A stretch of DNA of 64,000 nucleotides. Origin: Prado023 sp963788325 (GTDB taxonomy: Bacteria; Actinomycetota; Actinomycetes; S36-B12; CAIYMF01). Shown here piece after piece: positions 1 through 8,040 of the stretch (the first letter of the stretch is position 1; every line of letters starts with the position of its first letter). The notes beneath the pieces were generated by a model. That model saw nothing but the letters and a program-made list of their open reading frames with translations, was not told the origin of the DNA and made no database searches. The stretch is from positions 1 to 64,000 of the forward strand of contig CAWBGJ010000006.1 in the NCBI GenBank assembly GCA_963788325.1, in the 5' to 3' direction. The position numbers were made by a program, and so were the translations under genes.

Positions 1-119
1 GCTGGGCGCTCTCGGGGCGGGTCTGGCAGCGACCAGAGGTGCGCTGCCACTTGAGGGGGCTGGGGCACTGTTGACCCGGTATGGGGCGAGACTCGCCCGG
101 TCCGGGGCAGTATCGACCC

Positions 120-743
120 ATGACCGACCCGGCCCGATGGATGCGCGGCCTGCAGCCAGCCACGGGACCGCGCGGGCAGGACGTCGAGAACCTGCTGACC
201 GGGTCACACTGGATGGCGATGCTGCCCGGTCGAGCAGGATCGCTGTGCAGGCCGTACGCGTTCGATGCCCGGATCGCCGGGGCGCGGCTGGTGTTGGATG
301 ACCTTCACCTGACCGTCGAGTCCTCGAAGTTCGAGGACTGCCACTTCAGGCAGCGGACCAGGCCGGTGCTCAACGCGTATGGGATCGCCGCGCAGGGCAG
401 CTTCGCGATCACGCCCAGCCGCTACCGCGGCTGCACCTTCGAGCGCGTGCGGTTCAAGATGCTCAGCGGATTCAGCCTGGGCCGGGCCTTGTTCGAGGGC
501 TGCACATTCGTCAACTGCCGCTGGGAGGGCCACTTCGCCCACGACGGATGGCTGGTCGACAACCGATTCCTCGGGCCGATGAACGGATGCGCGTGGTACG
601 GCCACGGCGTCGACGGGGCCAACCTGATCGAGGGCAACGACTTCACCGCGGTCCGGTTCACGAGCAACGTGGCGTTCCGCGACGGCTTCCCGATCACCGC
701 CCAGCAGTGGCCAGCCGGGTACCGCCCACTCGTCGACGACTGA
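120..743 (+). CDS. hypothetical pentapeptide-like beta-solenoid protein
   Basis: Product of 207 residues with no signal peptide or membrane segment. The middle third has recurring short strands of the form F-x-x-C-x-F or A-L-F-E-G-C-T-F (for example FEDCHF, YRGCTFERVRF, FEGCTFVNCRW), the pattern of pentapeptide-repeat or right-handed beta-solenoid folds. The ATG at 120 is preferred to one 39 bases upstream, because the earlier codons encode a low-quality Gly/Pro stretch. It is followed by a membrane protein/GntR pair after a 140-base gap. I do not recognise a specific family. Function unknown; the fold assignment is an inference from residue spacing only. Confidence 0.6.
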   Translation: MTDPARWMRGLQPATGPRGQDVENLLTGSHWMAMLPGRAGSLCRPYAFDARIAGARLVLDDLHLTVESSKFEDCHFRQRTRPVLNAYGIAAQGSFAITPSRYRGCTFERVRFKMLSGFSLGRALFEGCTFVNCRWEGHFAHDGWLVDNRFLGPMNGCAWYGHGVDGANLIEGNDFTAVRFTSNVAFRDGFPITAQQWPAGYRPLVDD

Positions 744-884
744 GCAGCCGGCCGCGGCCCCGGCGGACCCGTGCCGGCCCGGGTGGTCGCCCCCGCCCTG
801 CCGGCGTTTGCATCATTGAGTTGACACATTGCGCGTCCCGGTTGATGATTGTGCTGCATCATTGATTCAATCTGGAGGTGTTCG

Positions 885-1751
885 GTGAGCCTGTCCGCTG
901 CAGCCCTGATGGTCCTGTTGATCGGCGTGTCCGCGTTCGTGGTCACCGTGATGCTGGCCACCCGCCGGGTGGTGGCCTCTGGTGTTGAGATGCGCCAGGC
1001 GATGGACCGGATGAACGCGACCACCGTGACAGCCGCCCTGCTGGGCCTCGGCGTCGGGATGTGGGCCTGGCTGGCCCTGCCGACCCGGTTCGTGGGGGCG
1101 ACCGAGGTGCCGGGGCTGCTGGCCGCGCTCGGCCCGAGCCTGGCCGGGCTGGTGTTCCTCGCGGTCACCGGGGTCGGGGAGGCGACGTGGCGCCGGCCGT
1201 CGGGCACCCAACGGGCCGCGCACCTGGCCCGCCGGCCGCTGTTCTCTCGGGCGCAGCCGTGGGCGGCGCGGGCCTTGTGGGCGTGGGCGGCCCTGCTCGG
1301 CGTGGCCGTGGTCGTCTTCGGGGTGATCGCCGAGGCGGACGGCCGGTCGATCGGCAACGCGAGCCTGGACGGCTGCATGGTCGACGGGGTGCCGGTGCCC
1401 TGCGATTTCGGCGCTTCGGGCCCGTTCCCGGGATGGCCCTACGGGCTGCCCATCCTGCTCGGAGCCGGCACCGTGCTCACCGCCACCCTCGGGGTGCTCT
1501 ACCTCGTCGCCCGTCGCCCCGCGGTCCGGGGCACCAGCACCGCCGAGGACGACCTGCTGCGCACCGTGTCAGCGACCCGGGTCGTCCGCGGCGCCCAGCT
1601 CGCCATCGGTGTCACGCTGACGGGCGTGGCGTTCTTCGCCGGCGCCACCGCGGTCAACGCGGGCTGGTGGTGGGGCTGGGCCCTTCTTCTCCTGGCTGTC
1701 GGCGTGCTCGGCACCTCGGTGGGGATCGCCATGCGTCGGGTGGCGCCGTGA
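885..1751 (+). CDS. integral membrane protein paired with a GntR regulator
   Basis: Product of 288 residues with about six hydrophobic segments, the first directly at the N terminus and the last just before the C terminus. The GTG at 885 has a clear GGAGG at 874-878 with six bases of spacing, so longer upstream readings are rejected. The stop overlaps the GTG of the next gene in GTGA, so the two are translationally coupled. Small membrane proteins co-transcribed with YtrA-type GntR repressors are common in actinomycetes and are often targets of the regulator. The substrate or role is unknown. Confidence 0.75.
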   Translation: MSLSAAALMVLLIGVSAFVVTVMLATRRVVASGVEMRQAMDRMNATTVTAALLGLGVGMWAWLALPTRFVGATEVPGLLAALGPSLAGLVFLAVTGVGEATWRRPSGTQRAAHLARRPLFSRAQPWAARALWAWAALLGVAVVVFGVIAEADGRSIGNASLDGCMVDGVPVPCDFGASGPFPGWPYGLPILLGAGTVLTATLGVLYLVARRPAVRGTSTAEDDLLRTVSATRVVRGAQLAIGVTLTGVAFFAGATAVNAGWWWGWALLLLAVGVLGTSVGIAMRRVAP

Positions 1752-2122
1752 CCGCCAGCATCACCGTCGACGTCACCTCCGGGGTCCCCCCCTACGAGCA
1801 GATCCGCGGCCAGGTCGCCTCCCTGATCGCCGCCGGCGCCCTGCCCGCCAGCACCCGACTGCCGACCGTCCGCGACCTCGCCGCCGACCTCGGCGTGGCG
1901 GTCGGCACGGTGGTCCGGGCCTACCGCGAGCTGGAGGCGGCTGGCCTGGTGGTCTCCCGCCGACGCACCGGCACCGTGGTCGCCCCCGGGCAGCAACTGG
2001 GCACCAGCATCCTGCAGGCAGCGGTGGCCGACCTGGTCGCGACCGCCCGCCGCAGCGGGGTGCCCGACGCGGACCTGCTCGCCCTCGTGCACGGCGCCCT
2101 ACTGGACGGCCGCCACGCGTAG
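1748..2122 (+). CDS. GntR-family transcriptional regulator, YtrA-like
   Basis: Product of 124 residues. Residues about 12-75 form the GntR winged helix-turn-helix (YEQIRGQVASLIAAG, then LPTVRDLAADLGVAVGTVVR and YRELEAAGLV), followed by the typical Arg-rich wing (SRRRTGTVVA). The C-terminal part is only about 45 residues of helix, so there is no large effector-binding domain; this is the YtrA subfamily layout. The GTG start overlaps the stop of the upstream membrane protein by four bases. It probably represses its own two-gene operon. The ligand is unknown. Confidence 0.9.
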   Translation: MTASITVDVTSGVPPYEQIRGQVASLIAAGALPASTRLPTVRDLAADLGVAVGTVVRAYRELEAAGLVVSRRRTGTVVAPGQQLGTSILQAAVADLVATARRSGVPDADLLALVHGALLDGRHA

Positions 2123-2357
2123 TGCCCCCGGGCGTCCCCACGTCTCGTCTTGCGAATCTTCCGTCAATCGCACCCCTGAGGCGGCCGCAGCGTCCAAGCG
2201 GGGCTGGTCAACTGGTGAGCAGAGCCACCCCCGGCACCGCCCAGTACCGACTCGTGCGGACTGCCCCAGCCGGGCAACCCCCAACCTAGGACCCTCTTCG
2301 CATCCGGACCCCCAACGGCCGCAGCCACGTCTCCGCGAGACCATCCCCGCCTACACG

Positions 2358-2395
2358 CCAAGGTGCCCCACACCGCCGCCTATCGCGCGCCTTGG
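2358..2395. repeat. dispersed intergenic mini-repeat, copy 1
   Basis: Contains the core GGTGCCCCAC-NN-CGCCGC (2362-2379), which recurs at seven other intergenic places in the left half of the window. This copy is bounded by CCAAGG and CCTTGG, so it can fold into a hairpin. It sits in the 287-base gap between the convergent gntR and ABC permease genes; nothing else is seen in that gap. A bidirectional terminator role is possible but there is no U-tract. Confidence 0.55.
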
Positions 2396-2409
2396 GTTGC
2401 CAGTGCTGG

Positions 2410-3456
2410 TCACTCGACGTCGCGTGAGCGCAGGCTCCACCAGCTGATCAGGCATCCGATCGCGACCAAGGTGACCAGGGTGGCGATGCCGCGGGTGTCG
2501 TCGATGCGGATGTACCCGGGGGAGGCCGACCCCTCGGGAAGGAACCCTGCGGTCGGTTGCGCGGCGGCGGGATCGACCAGAACGTCCAGCCCGCCGGTGA
2601 GCCAGGCCGTGGCGTTGGTCTGGATCAGCCATTGGGATCCCCAGGCCCACAGACCCCGGATCAGTGATTCGACCACGACGACGAAGCCGATCGCGGCTGC
2701 GATGGCCCATCCGGTGCTCCGGGTGAGCATCGCCAGGGCGTAGGAGCCGGCGGCGGCCAAACCGGCCAGCGGAACCCATCGGGCAGCGGACTCCGCGGCC
2801 GCGCTCACGCTGGCGGGGTCGTAGCCCGGAATGGACCCGGCAGGTACCTCCAGGGGGTGCGCCTGGGCGATCACCGATCCGAGGGCGACCGCGAGCAGCG
2901 CGAGGATCGCTTGGACCGCTAGGGCGATCACCAGCAGGACTCCGAGCCGGACGAGGAACACGCGGGTGCGTCGCGGTTCCCAGCTCAGTAGCAGGCCCAT
3001 GGTCCGCGCCCCCCAGTCCGCCCCGCCGGAGGTGGCGCCCAGCATGGCCACGACCAGCACACCGATGCCCCCGGCGAGGCCAACCAGACCCTCGAACCCA
3101 CTGCGGTCGAAGGCGCGCTTCGGCAGCATCCACATGGCGTTGCTCCGAGCGTCCGCCTCGGTGGGCTTCCAGCAGGCCATCGCTTTCTGGTCCTCGGGGA
3201 TGTTCGGATCGTTGAGGCAGTCCTCGTAGAACTGGGTCTGCTCGACCAGGAACCGCTGTGCCGAGGCGTCAAGATCAGCCCCCGTCACCCGCGCGGTCGT
3301 GACCCACATGATCGCCGCGACACCAACCACGGCGAGCAGGGACAGGGCCACCAGCCACCGCAACGATCGGCGCGATCGGGCCCGCAGGAACTCCGAGCGC
3401 ACCAGGCCTCCCAGCGCCGGGGCCTTGGCGGGGGTGGGGGCGATCGTGGCGGTCAT
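2410..3456 (-). CDS. ABC transporter permease, ABC-2 type
   Basis: Product of 348 residues, with a cytosolic basic N terminus, a first membrane segment at about 34-55, a long extracytoplasmic loop (about 56-135) and a cluster of five hydrophobic segments from about 135 to the C terminus. This is the usual ABC-2/NatB-like export permease arrangement. Its ATG overlaps the stop of the ATPase gene in ATGA (3453-3456), so the two form an operon and presumably one transporter. The exported substrate cannot be predicted; antibiotic, lipid or peptide export are typical for this class. Confidence 0.85.
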   Translation of the reverse strand: MTATIAPTPAKAPALGGLVRSEFLRARSRRSLRWLVALSLLAVVGVAAIMWVTTARVTGADLDASAQRFLVEQTQFYEDCLNDPNIPEDQKAMACWKPTEADARSNAMWMLPKRAFDRSGFEGLVGLAGGIGVLVVAMLGATSGGADWGARTMGLLLSWEPRRTRVFLVRLGVLLVIALAVQAILALLAVALGSVIAQAHPLEVPAGSIPGYDPASVSAAAESAARWVPLAGLAAAGSYALAMLTRSTGWAIAAAIGFVVVVESLIRGLWAWGSQWLIQTNATAWLTGGLDVLVDPAAAQPTAGFLPEGSASPGYIRIDDTRGIATLVTLVAIGCLISWWSLRSRDVE

Positions 3457-4385
3457 GCCGACGCCTCCGTCGTGGCGGTGAGATCCAGGAATGCGCGCTC
3501 CAGGTCCGGGCGCACCGGGGTGATCTCCGCGGCCCAGATGCCCTGCGCGCCGAGGATCGCGTTCACCTGGGCGCCGGCGGGGGAGTCGACCCGCACGGTG
3601 CCCGGCGGACCAGGGGTGGCCGTCACCCCCGCGCCCGCGAGGACTGCAACGGCCTGGACGGCCTGGTGCTCGTCGTCGAACCGCAGCATCAGGGCAGCCG
3701 ACGACCCGGCCATGGCCAGGACCTCGCTGACCGGCCCCGAGGCCACCAGTCGCCCGCGGCCCAGGATCGTCACCGCGTCACACACCGACTCGACCTCGGT
3801 CAGCAGGTGGCTGGACAGGAACACGGTGGTCCGCCCGTCGCTGCCCAGGGTGCGGATCAGCTCGCGGACCTCGACCATGCCGGCCGGGTCCAACCCGTTC
3901 GTCGGCTCGTCGAGGATCAGCAACTCGGGCGCCTTGAGCATGGCCGCGGCGATGGCCAGGCGTTGACGCATGCCCAGCGAGTAGCCCTTGACCCGATCGT
4001 CGGCCCGCTCAGCCAAGCCGACCAGTTCGAGCAACTGCTCAACCCTCGTGCCGGGGACGTCGGCCAGCCCGGCCAGGATCTGCAGGTTGCGTCGGCCGGT
4101 GAAGGTCGGGAACAACTGGGGTGACTCGACCAGGGCCCCCACCCGGCCCACCACCGCCGGCAGCCCGCGGGGCACGTCCGCGCCCAGCACCCGGACGGCG
4201 CCTGCATCCGGGGAGACCAGGCCCAGCAGGATCCGGATCGTCGTGGTCTTCCCCGAGCCGTTCGGGCCCAAGAAGCCGTGGACACCACCCGAGGCCACGG
4301 ACAGGGTCAGGTCGTCAACCGCGACGGTCCTACCCTTGCGCACGCCCCCGTACGTCTTGCGCACCCGCTCCAACTCGATCACCAC
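3453..4385 (-). CDS. ABC transporter ATP-binding protein
   Basis: Product of 310 residues. It shows Walker A GPNGSGKTT (about 40-48), the Q-loop region, an ABC signature YSLGMRQR and Walker B LLILDEPTNGLDP followed by the H-loop (SSHLLTEVE). The C-terminal extension after about residue 220 is typical of drug/multicopper (DrrA/CcmA-like) exporters. The GTG at 4385 is chosen because the stretch upstream is not family-like; a purine-rich AGGGTGG precedes it. It is coupled to the downstream permease by a 4-bp overlap. Confidence 0.9.
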   Translation of the reverse strand: MVIELERVRKTYGGVRKGRTVAVDDLTLSVASGGVHGFLGPNGSGKTTTIRILLGLVSPDAGAVRVLGADVPRGLPAVVGRVGALVESPQLFPTFTGRRNLQILAGLADVPGTRVEQLLELVGLAERADDRVKGYSLGMRQRLAIAAAMLKAPELLILDEPTNGLDPAGMVEVRELIRTLGSDGRTTVFLSSHLLTEVESVCDAVTILGRGRLVASGPVSEVLAMAGSSAALMLRFDDEHQAVQAVAVLAGAGVTATPGPPGTVRVDSPAGAQVNAILGAQGIWAAEITPVRPDLERAFLDLTATTEASA

Positions 4386-4527
4386 GACCGCCACCCTAGC
4401 CACCCAGCGCGCAACCACCCCTCGGGCCACGAGGGAGTCCCAGAATGCGCAGCCGGCGATGCGCATTGCCGGCGATGACCGGCAACCGGTCCGCCGACAA
4501 GCCGCCCCATCCCACAGCCGACCGCGC

Positions 4528-4567
4528 GGGATGGTGCCCCACTCCGCCGCCTGTCGCGCATGCCCGG
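4528..4567. repeat. dispersed intergenic mini-repeat, copy 2
   Basis: Core GGTGCCCCAC-TC-CGCCGC at 4533-4550, same orientation as the other copies. It lies just downstream of higA and upstream of the ABC ATPase gene. Flanking GGGAT and ATGCCCGG give weak terminal complementarity. Confidence 0.5.
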
Positions 4568-4585
4568 CTTGCCCATTGGGCGGGG

Positions 4586-4879
4586 TCAGGCGGACTTCAG
4601 CGGGCGGATCGCCTCGAGAGCGGCGCCCAGGTTGTCCTTCTCGATCTCCAGGTCGTAGCGGGTCTGCAGGTTCAGCCAGAAGCGGTCCGTGGTGCCGAAG
4701 TACCGAGCGAGTCGAAGCGCAGTGTCCGCGGTGATTCGACGCTTGCCGTGCACGATCTCGTTGATCCGCCGGGGCGGTACTCCGATTTCGACTGCCAGCC
4801 GATGCTGGGTGACTCCCAGCGGCTCGAGGAACTCCTCCATCAGTACCTCGCCGGGGTGCACCGGGTTGAGCTCGGCCAT
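4586..4879 (-). CDS. higA: HigA-family antitoxin (XRE type)
   Basis: Product of 97 residues. It starts NPVHPGEVLMEEFLEPLGVT, the hallmark of the HigA/VapI antitoxin family, followed by a helix-turn-helix (QHRLAVEIGVPPRRINEIVHGKR) and the conserved TADTALRLARYFGTTDRFWLNLQ. The ATG at 4879 is set by a strong AGGAGG at 4888-4893 with eight bases of spacing; an upstream GTG lies inside that ribosome site. It follows higB by 12 bases. The family neutralises the HigB mRNA interferase and represses the operon, probably through the palindrome at 5181-5205. Confidence 0.93.
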   Translation of the reverse strand: MAELNPVHPGEVLMEEFLEPLGVTQHRLAVEIGVPPRRINEIVHGKRRITADTALRLARYFGTTDRFWLNLQTRYDLEIEKDNLGAALEAIRPLKSA

Positions 4880-4891
4880 TGTCACCACCTC

Positions 4892-5173
4892 CTAGTGGTA
4901 GTCCACGATCTGGACGTCCTGGGGACCGGCATCGGTCCAGGTGAAGCAGATCCGCCACTGCTGGTTGATGCGGATGCTGTGTTGCCCGACCCGATCGCCG
5001 CGCAACGCCTCCAAGCGATTGCCTGGCGGCACCCGCAGGTCGTTGAGCGTCTCGGCCGCATCGAGCATGGCCAGCTTGCGCAGCGCCACCCGCTCGATCC
5101 GCGGATCCAGTTCCTTGCTTCGGTGCCGTGACCACAGCCGTTCGGTCGCGTCGTTGCCGAACGATCGGATCAC
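4892..5173 (-). CDS. higB: HigB-family toxin (RelE-like mRNA interferase)
   Basis: Product of 93 residues beginning MIRSFGNDATERLW, followed by R-K-L-x-M-L-D-A and the conserved block LRVPPGNRLEALRGDRVGQHSIRINQQWRICFTW with C-terminal VDYH. This is the complete host-inhibition-of-growth toxin (HigB/RelE-like) fold at its usual length. The family cuts mRNA at the ribosome. The toxin gene precedes the antitoxin gene, the typical higBA order, and no damage is visible, so the pair should be functional. Confidence 0.92.
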   Translation of the reverse strand: MIRSFGNDATERLWSRHRSKELDPRIERVALRKLAMLDAAETLNDLRVPPGNRLEALRGDRVGQHSIRINQQWRICFTWTDAGPQDVQIVDYH

Positions 5174-5180
5174 GAGGACT

Positions 5181-5205
5181 GAGCATAACGGCCCGCGTTA
5201 TGCTC
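5181..5205. promoter_or_regulatory. perfect palindrome upstream of higBA, likely HigA operator
   Basis: GAGCATAACG, five-base spacer GCCCG, then CGTTATGCTC: a perfect 10-bp inverted repeat ending eight bases before the higB start. HigA proteins bind such palindromes over their own promoter. The assignment is inferred from position and symmetry. Confidence 0.7.
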
Positions 5206-5702
5206 GGCAAGCCATCCACAGCGCGAGGAACGTCAAGGACCGTGCCCGCGACCGCCAGCAGTGCCCTGGCCCAGGACCGGCTGGAATCGGGTCCTGCCCC
5301 CGCACCCGCAGGCGATGCCTACCTGTTCCGGCTTCGTGGCGATCGGTACTGGGACTGGCCCCCGTCTGGGTAGTGATCGGGGCAGCCGTCAACGCGGCAG
5401 GCGCCATCACACGACTTGAGATGGCTTAGCTGATCCGGCTTCGCGCTGCGAACCCAGCAGCCATGGCACCGCCAGCCCGGACCATCTTTCACCAACGGAA
5501 AGTGCTGACCGCGGTTCCGCCCCATGTTCCGAGAATAGGCGCGCCAGCCCTCGCAGGAGGAGCTGCGAGCCAACTTCAGCACGCGACACGAGACGCTTCG
5601 TCGCACCGGCATGAGCGCCACTCGACTGTGCCCCACTTCGCCGCGAAACGCGCGTTGGGGCGGGCCCGGCCTCCCCCGCGATCTGCGGGCGGCGTCGCCG
5701 TT
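5206..5702. other. gene-poor stretch with one mini-repeat copy
   Basis: About 500 bases without a convincing gene. On the minus strand a stretch near 5360-5560 reads as a Cys/His-rich peptide (around RCHGCWVRS and SHLKSCDG) that could be a gene relic, but it has no good start. At 5627-5644 there is a copy of the dispersed mini-repeat (TGTGCCCCAC-TT-CGCCGC, one mismatch to the core), just downstream of the 5703-5996 gene. Confidence 0.4.
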
Positions 5703-5996
5703 CTACTGGTTGACGATCTGAGCGCCGCCCGAGTCGGTGATCGTGGTCTGATCCTGTGGCAACGAGAGCACGACAACCAAGGCGATCGCCAGGACGGATG
5801 CGATTCCGAAGGACCACACGACGGCGGGGGCGACTCGTCCTCGTCTGGCCATGAGCAGTGACCGGATGAACATCGGCACCAGAACGATCGGCGACAAGAC
5901 CCCAAGAACCATGAGCACGACGAAGGGAACCAGACAGTAGGCGACCGTGCGCCAAAGTGGGGTGTGCTCGCTGGCCGCTACCTCGGTGGCGGTCAC
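5703..5996 (-). CDS. small membrane protein
   Basis: Product of 97 residues with two hydrophobic helices (about 18-48 and 66-82), a short basic loop MARRGR between them and a polar C-terminal tail. Its GTG overlaps the stop of the upstream 46-residue protein in GTGA, which supports both reading frames. No family is recognised. Confidence 0.6.
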   Translation of the reverse strand: MTATEVAASEHTPLWRTVAYCLVPFVVLMVLGVLSPIVLVPMFIRSLLMARRGRVAPAVVWSFGIASVLAIALVVVLSLPQDQTTITDSGGAQIVNQ

Positions 5997-6133
5997 TGGT
6001 TGGCCTGACTGCCGTCGGTCCCCACCACATGTGACGAAGTTCCTGGTATCGCTGCGCTAGCTGTTACCAGTCCCCCCGCCAGCAGAGCGACCGTTGCCCC
6101 ATCCCCAAAGATGCTAAGCAGCCGCTTGTTCAT
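5993..6133 (-). CDS. short secreted or membrane peptide
   Basis: 46 residues from an ATG at 6133 that has GAGGGAG nine bases upstream. MNKRLLSIFG is followed by a hydrophobic stretch (VALLAGGLVTASAAIPG) that resembles a signal peptide, leaving a very short mature tail. It is coupled by a 4-bp overlap to the next membrane protein. Function unknown; it could be a leader ORF for its neighbour. Confidence 0.5.
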   Translation of the reverse strand: MNKRLLSIFGDGATVALLAGGLVTASAAIPGTSSHVVGTDGSQANQ

Positions 6134-6276
6134 CAGGCGGTTCTCCCTCGTTGTCTGCCCGGGCTTCAGCGAGTGTCGGGCGGTGGGACTATACGCCTCG
6201 GGGGTTAGGCCCTCGACGTCGTGGTCGGCGACCAGCATGGCGCAGACCGGCCTCGCTGGCCAGCTCCCGGCCCGCC

Positions 6277-6310
6277 CCAAGGTGCCCCACATCGCCGCGA
6301 GCTGGGCGTG
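6277..6310. repeat. dispersed intergenic mini-repeat, copy 4
   Basis: Core GGTGCCCCAC-AT-CGCCGC at 6281-6298, followed by GAGCTGGGCG as in the copy at 18442. It lies downstream of the 6424-6942 gene and upstream of the 5993-6133 gene. Confidence 0.5.
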
Positions 6311-6423
6311 TCCATCTATTCGCGACGCGGGCGTGAGCGGGCGGCTGCCAGTCTGGGGAAGCGAGGTCCGCGGGCGTGAGTTGGCGATCGGCCGGCGGGC
6401 AGTCTCTGATCCCGGTTATGCCC

Positions 6424-6942
6424 TCAGGCGTCGCCTGCGGCCCGGCGGTCGGCGTCGGCGCTGAAGCGGCGCAACTGACGTCGGGAGAAGGGGATCCCGT
6501 CCGCCCTCTGGAGTCCGCACGCTGCGACGGTGAAAGCCCACAGCTTCAGGACCGGAGCGATGTCGCTCTTCCAGCGGAAGGAAGCCGCGCGGCCGTCCTG
6601 GTCGACGATGGTGGCCTTCCAGGATCGGGGCACCAGTCGGGGAGGTTGCAGGCGCAACTGGGCCACGGAGGCGAAGCCGATCCATCGTCCGTCGTGCTGC
6701 GCGGCCAGTTGCTGTCCCTGCGGGGCGCTCAAGCGACGCCAACGATTCGGGGGTGTTGGGTGACTCAGGGTCCCCGTCGGGAGGACCAGCACCCCCTCCT
6801 GACATACCCACACCTGGACGATGTGCCCTTCACTGTGCACTGGATCGCCGACCAGCAGGCAAGCATCTTCTGGCGGGTCTGGGCGGGCCTCAGCAGCACC
6901 AGTGCTGGGCGTCGTCAACCCGTCCGACCGGTCCTCACGCAC
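6424..6942 (-). CDS. hypothetical protein
   Basis: Product of 172 residues from a GTG at 6942, overlapping the end of the upstream gene by eight bases. It has no signal peptide or membrane segment and is rich in Trp and Arg; a basic tail (SRRQLRRFSADADRRAAG) ends it. The reading frame is preferred because third-position GC is high and the start is coupled to the neighbour. No family is recognised; it may work with the 6935-7369 product. Confidence 0.5.
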   Translation of the reverse strand: MREDRSDGLTTPSTGAAEARPDPPEDACLLVGDPVHSEGHIVQVWVCQEGVLVLPTGTLSHPTPPNRWRRLSAPQGQQLAAQHDGRWIGFASVAQLRLQPPRLVPRSWKATIVDQDGRAASFRWKSDIAPVLKLWAFTVAACGLQRADGIPFSRRQLRRFSADADRRAAGDA

Positions 6943-7369
6943 TCTGCTCGCGCCGGGCAGTCTGCAGGCCACCCGCGTCAGCGCCCCGATTCGCCGACGC
7001 GAGGGTCTCGATGACTGTCGCGCGCAGCCCATCAGCACACAGCGTCGGCGCGTGGACAACCAAAACCGCGCGATCGAGTTGGACCACTGATTCCACCCCG
7101 ACCTGCTGGCCCAGTAGCTGTTCCAGGTCCACCGTGGCCTGATCGACGAGCAGGCCGACTGCGTCGTCCAGATCGACCCGCCACTCATGCCCGGCTATCT
7201 CCGGGTCGCGGTCCTTGGCCACATCCACCCAGGCAGCCAGCTCGGCGGGGGCGATTGGGCCGAACTCGTCCGCGACCACCGGGACCAGCATCGGAAGACG
7301 CTCCACGACCTCGGCTGTGTGACGGACGCAGGTGTCTCGCCAACGCACCACTGCCACCCCATCTCCCAT
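6935..7369 (-). CDS. hypothetical acidic protein
   Basis: Product of 144 residues. The ATG at 7369 begins MGDGVAVVRWRDTCVRHTAE; an upstream in-frame codon gives only low-complexity sequence. It is helical and acidic (EFGPIAPAELAAWVDVAKD), with a conserved-looking block around LVDQATVDLEQLLGQQVGVE. No membrane segment. It overlaps the next gene by eight bases, which suggests a two-gene unit. Function unknown. Confidence 0.55.
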   Translation of the reverse strand: MGDGVAVVRWRDTCVRHTAEVVERLPMLVPVVADEFGPIAPAELAAWVDVAKDRDPEIAGHEWRVDLDDAVGLLVDQATVDLEQLLGQQVGVESVVQLDRAVLVVHAPTLCADGLRATVIETLASANRGADAGGLQTARREQSA

Positions 7370-7427
7370 GCTGGCCGTTGACGATCTCTCCTCGCCATCG
7401 GCGCCTCCGGCTACGTGACTTGACCCC

Positions 7428-7457
7428 ACAATGCCCCACGAGCCGCGGAACGGCGGG
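7428..7457. repeat. degenerate mini-repeat copy
   Basis: AATGCCCCAC-GAG-CCGCGG at 7430-7447 resembles the dispersed core with mismatches. It lies between the tandem-repeat gene 7478-7915 and the next gene downstream. Confidence 0.35.
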
Positions 7458-7477
7458 CTGCGGTGGCCTGGCCCCCC

Positions 7478-7915
7478 TCACGCTTGGTTGAACGCGACCA
7501 GGACCAGGAAGACGATCACGCACATCTGCTCGTCGAGGAGTTGCTCCCCGTCAGCCCGTAGGTATCGCGGGCGTGAACCCAACTTGTCGTAGTCGACGGT
7601 GAGTCCGCCAATTCGTCGCACCCGGTTGCCAGCCATGTCGTAGTCAACGCCCACCGTCCCGATGCGGACGATCCGGCTACCGAGGCGGTCGTAGGCAAGT
7701 TCGAGGTTTCCGAACCGCGCTGGTCGGCCGCCGGCCATGTCGTACTCGATCAGCTCCGCCCCGACACGGCGGAGACGGTTTCCTGCCATGTCGTAGTCGA
7801 GATCGAGGCGCCCAAGAGTCTTGGGGCGGCTGCCGAGCTTGTCGTAGGAGATCTGGAAGTCGCCGATGCTATGCAGACGGCTGCCCGCGCCGTCATAGTT
7901 CAACTCGATCCTCAC
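7478..7915 (-). CDS. tandem 17-residue YD-repeat protein
   Basis: Product of 145 residues, almost entirely seven tandem units of 17 residues with the pattern x-L-x-YD-x-x-GSR-x-x-R-IG-x-L (for example DLDYDMAGNRLRRVGAE and ELAYDRLGSRIVRIGTV). The last unit is followed by a hydrophobic C-terminal tail (CVIVFLVLVAFNQA). Each unit would form a beta-hairpin-like turn, so an elongated beta structure is likely. It has no signal peptide. The repeats recall Rhs YD repeats but are shorter, and the protein lacks an Rhs core. Role unknown; the C-terminal tail may anchor it to the membrane. Confidence 0.7.
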   Translation of the reverse strand: MRIELNYDGAGSRLHSIGDFQISYDKLGSRPKTLGRLDLDYDMAGNRLRRVGAELIEYDMAGGRPARFGNLELAYDRLGSRIVRIGTVGVDYDMAGNRVRRIGGLTVDYDKLGSRPRYLRADGEQLLDEQMCVIVFLVLVAFNQA

Positions 7916-8040
7916 GACACGAGCCTAGTGGCGCGCACCGTCCCGGTCAGGGGCGCTGCACACGCGTTCCGCGCACACGGAGGAGGGCTCGGGTCGCGGT
8001 CAGACGGCCTGAGCTGCGGGGGCTGGGGTGGGGTCGCGGG

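Noticed and set aside
5319..5636. Cys/His-rich minus-strand reading frame
   Set aside because: It has the look of a zinc-binding peptide, but no start with a ribosome site, no family, and it crosses a dispersed repeat region.
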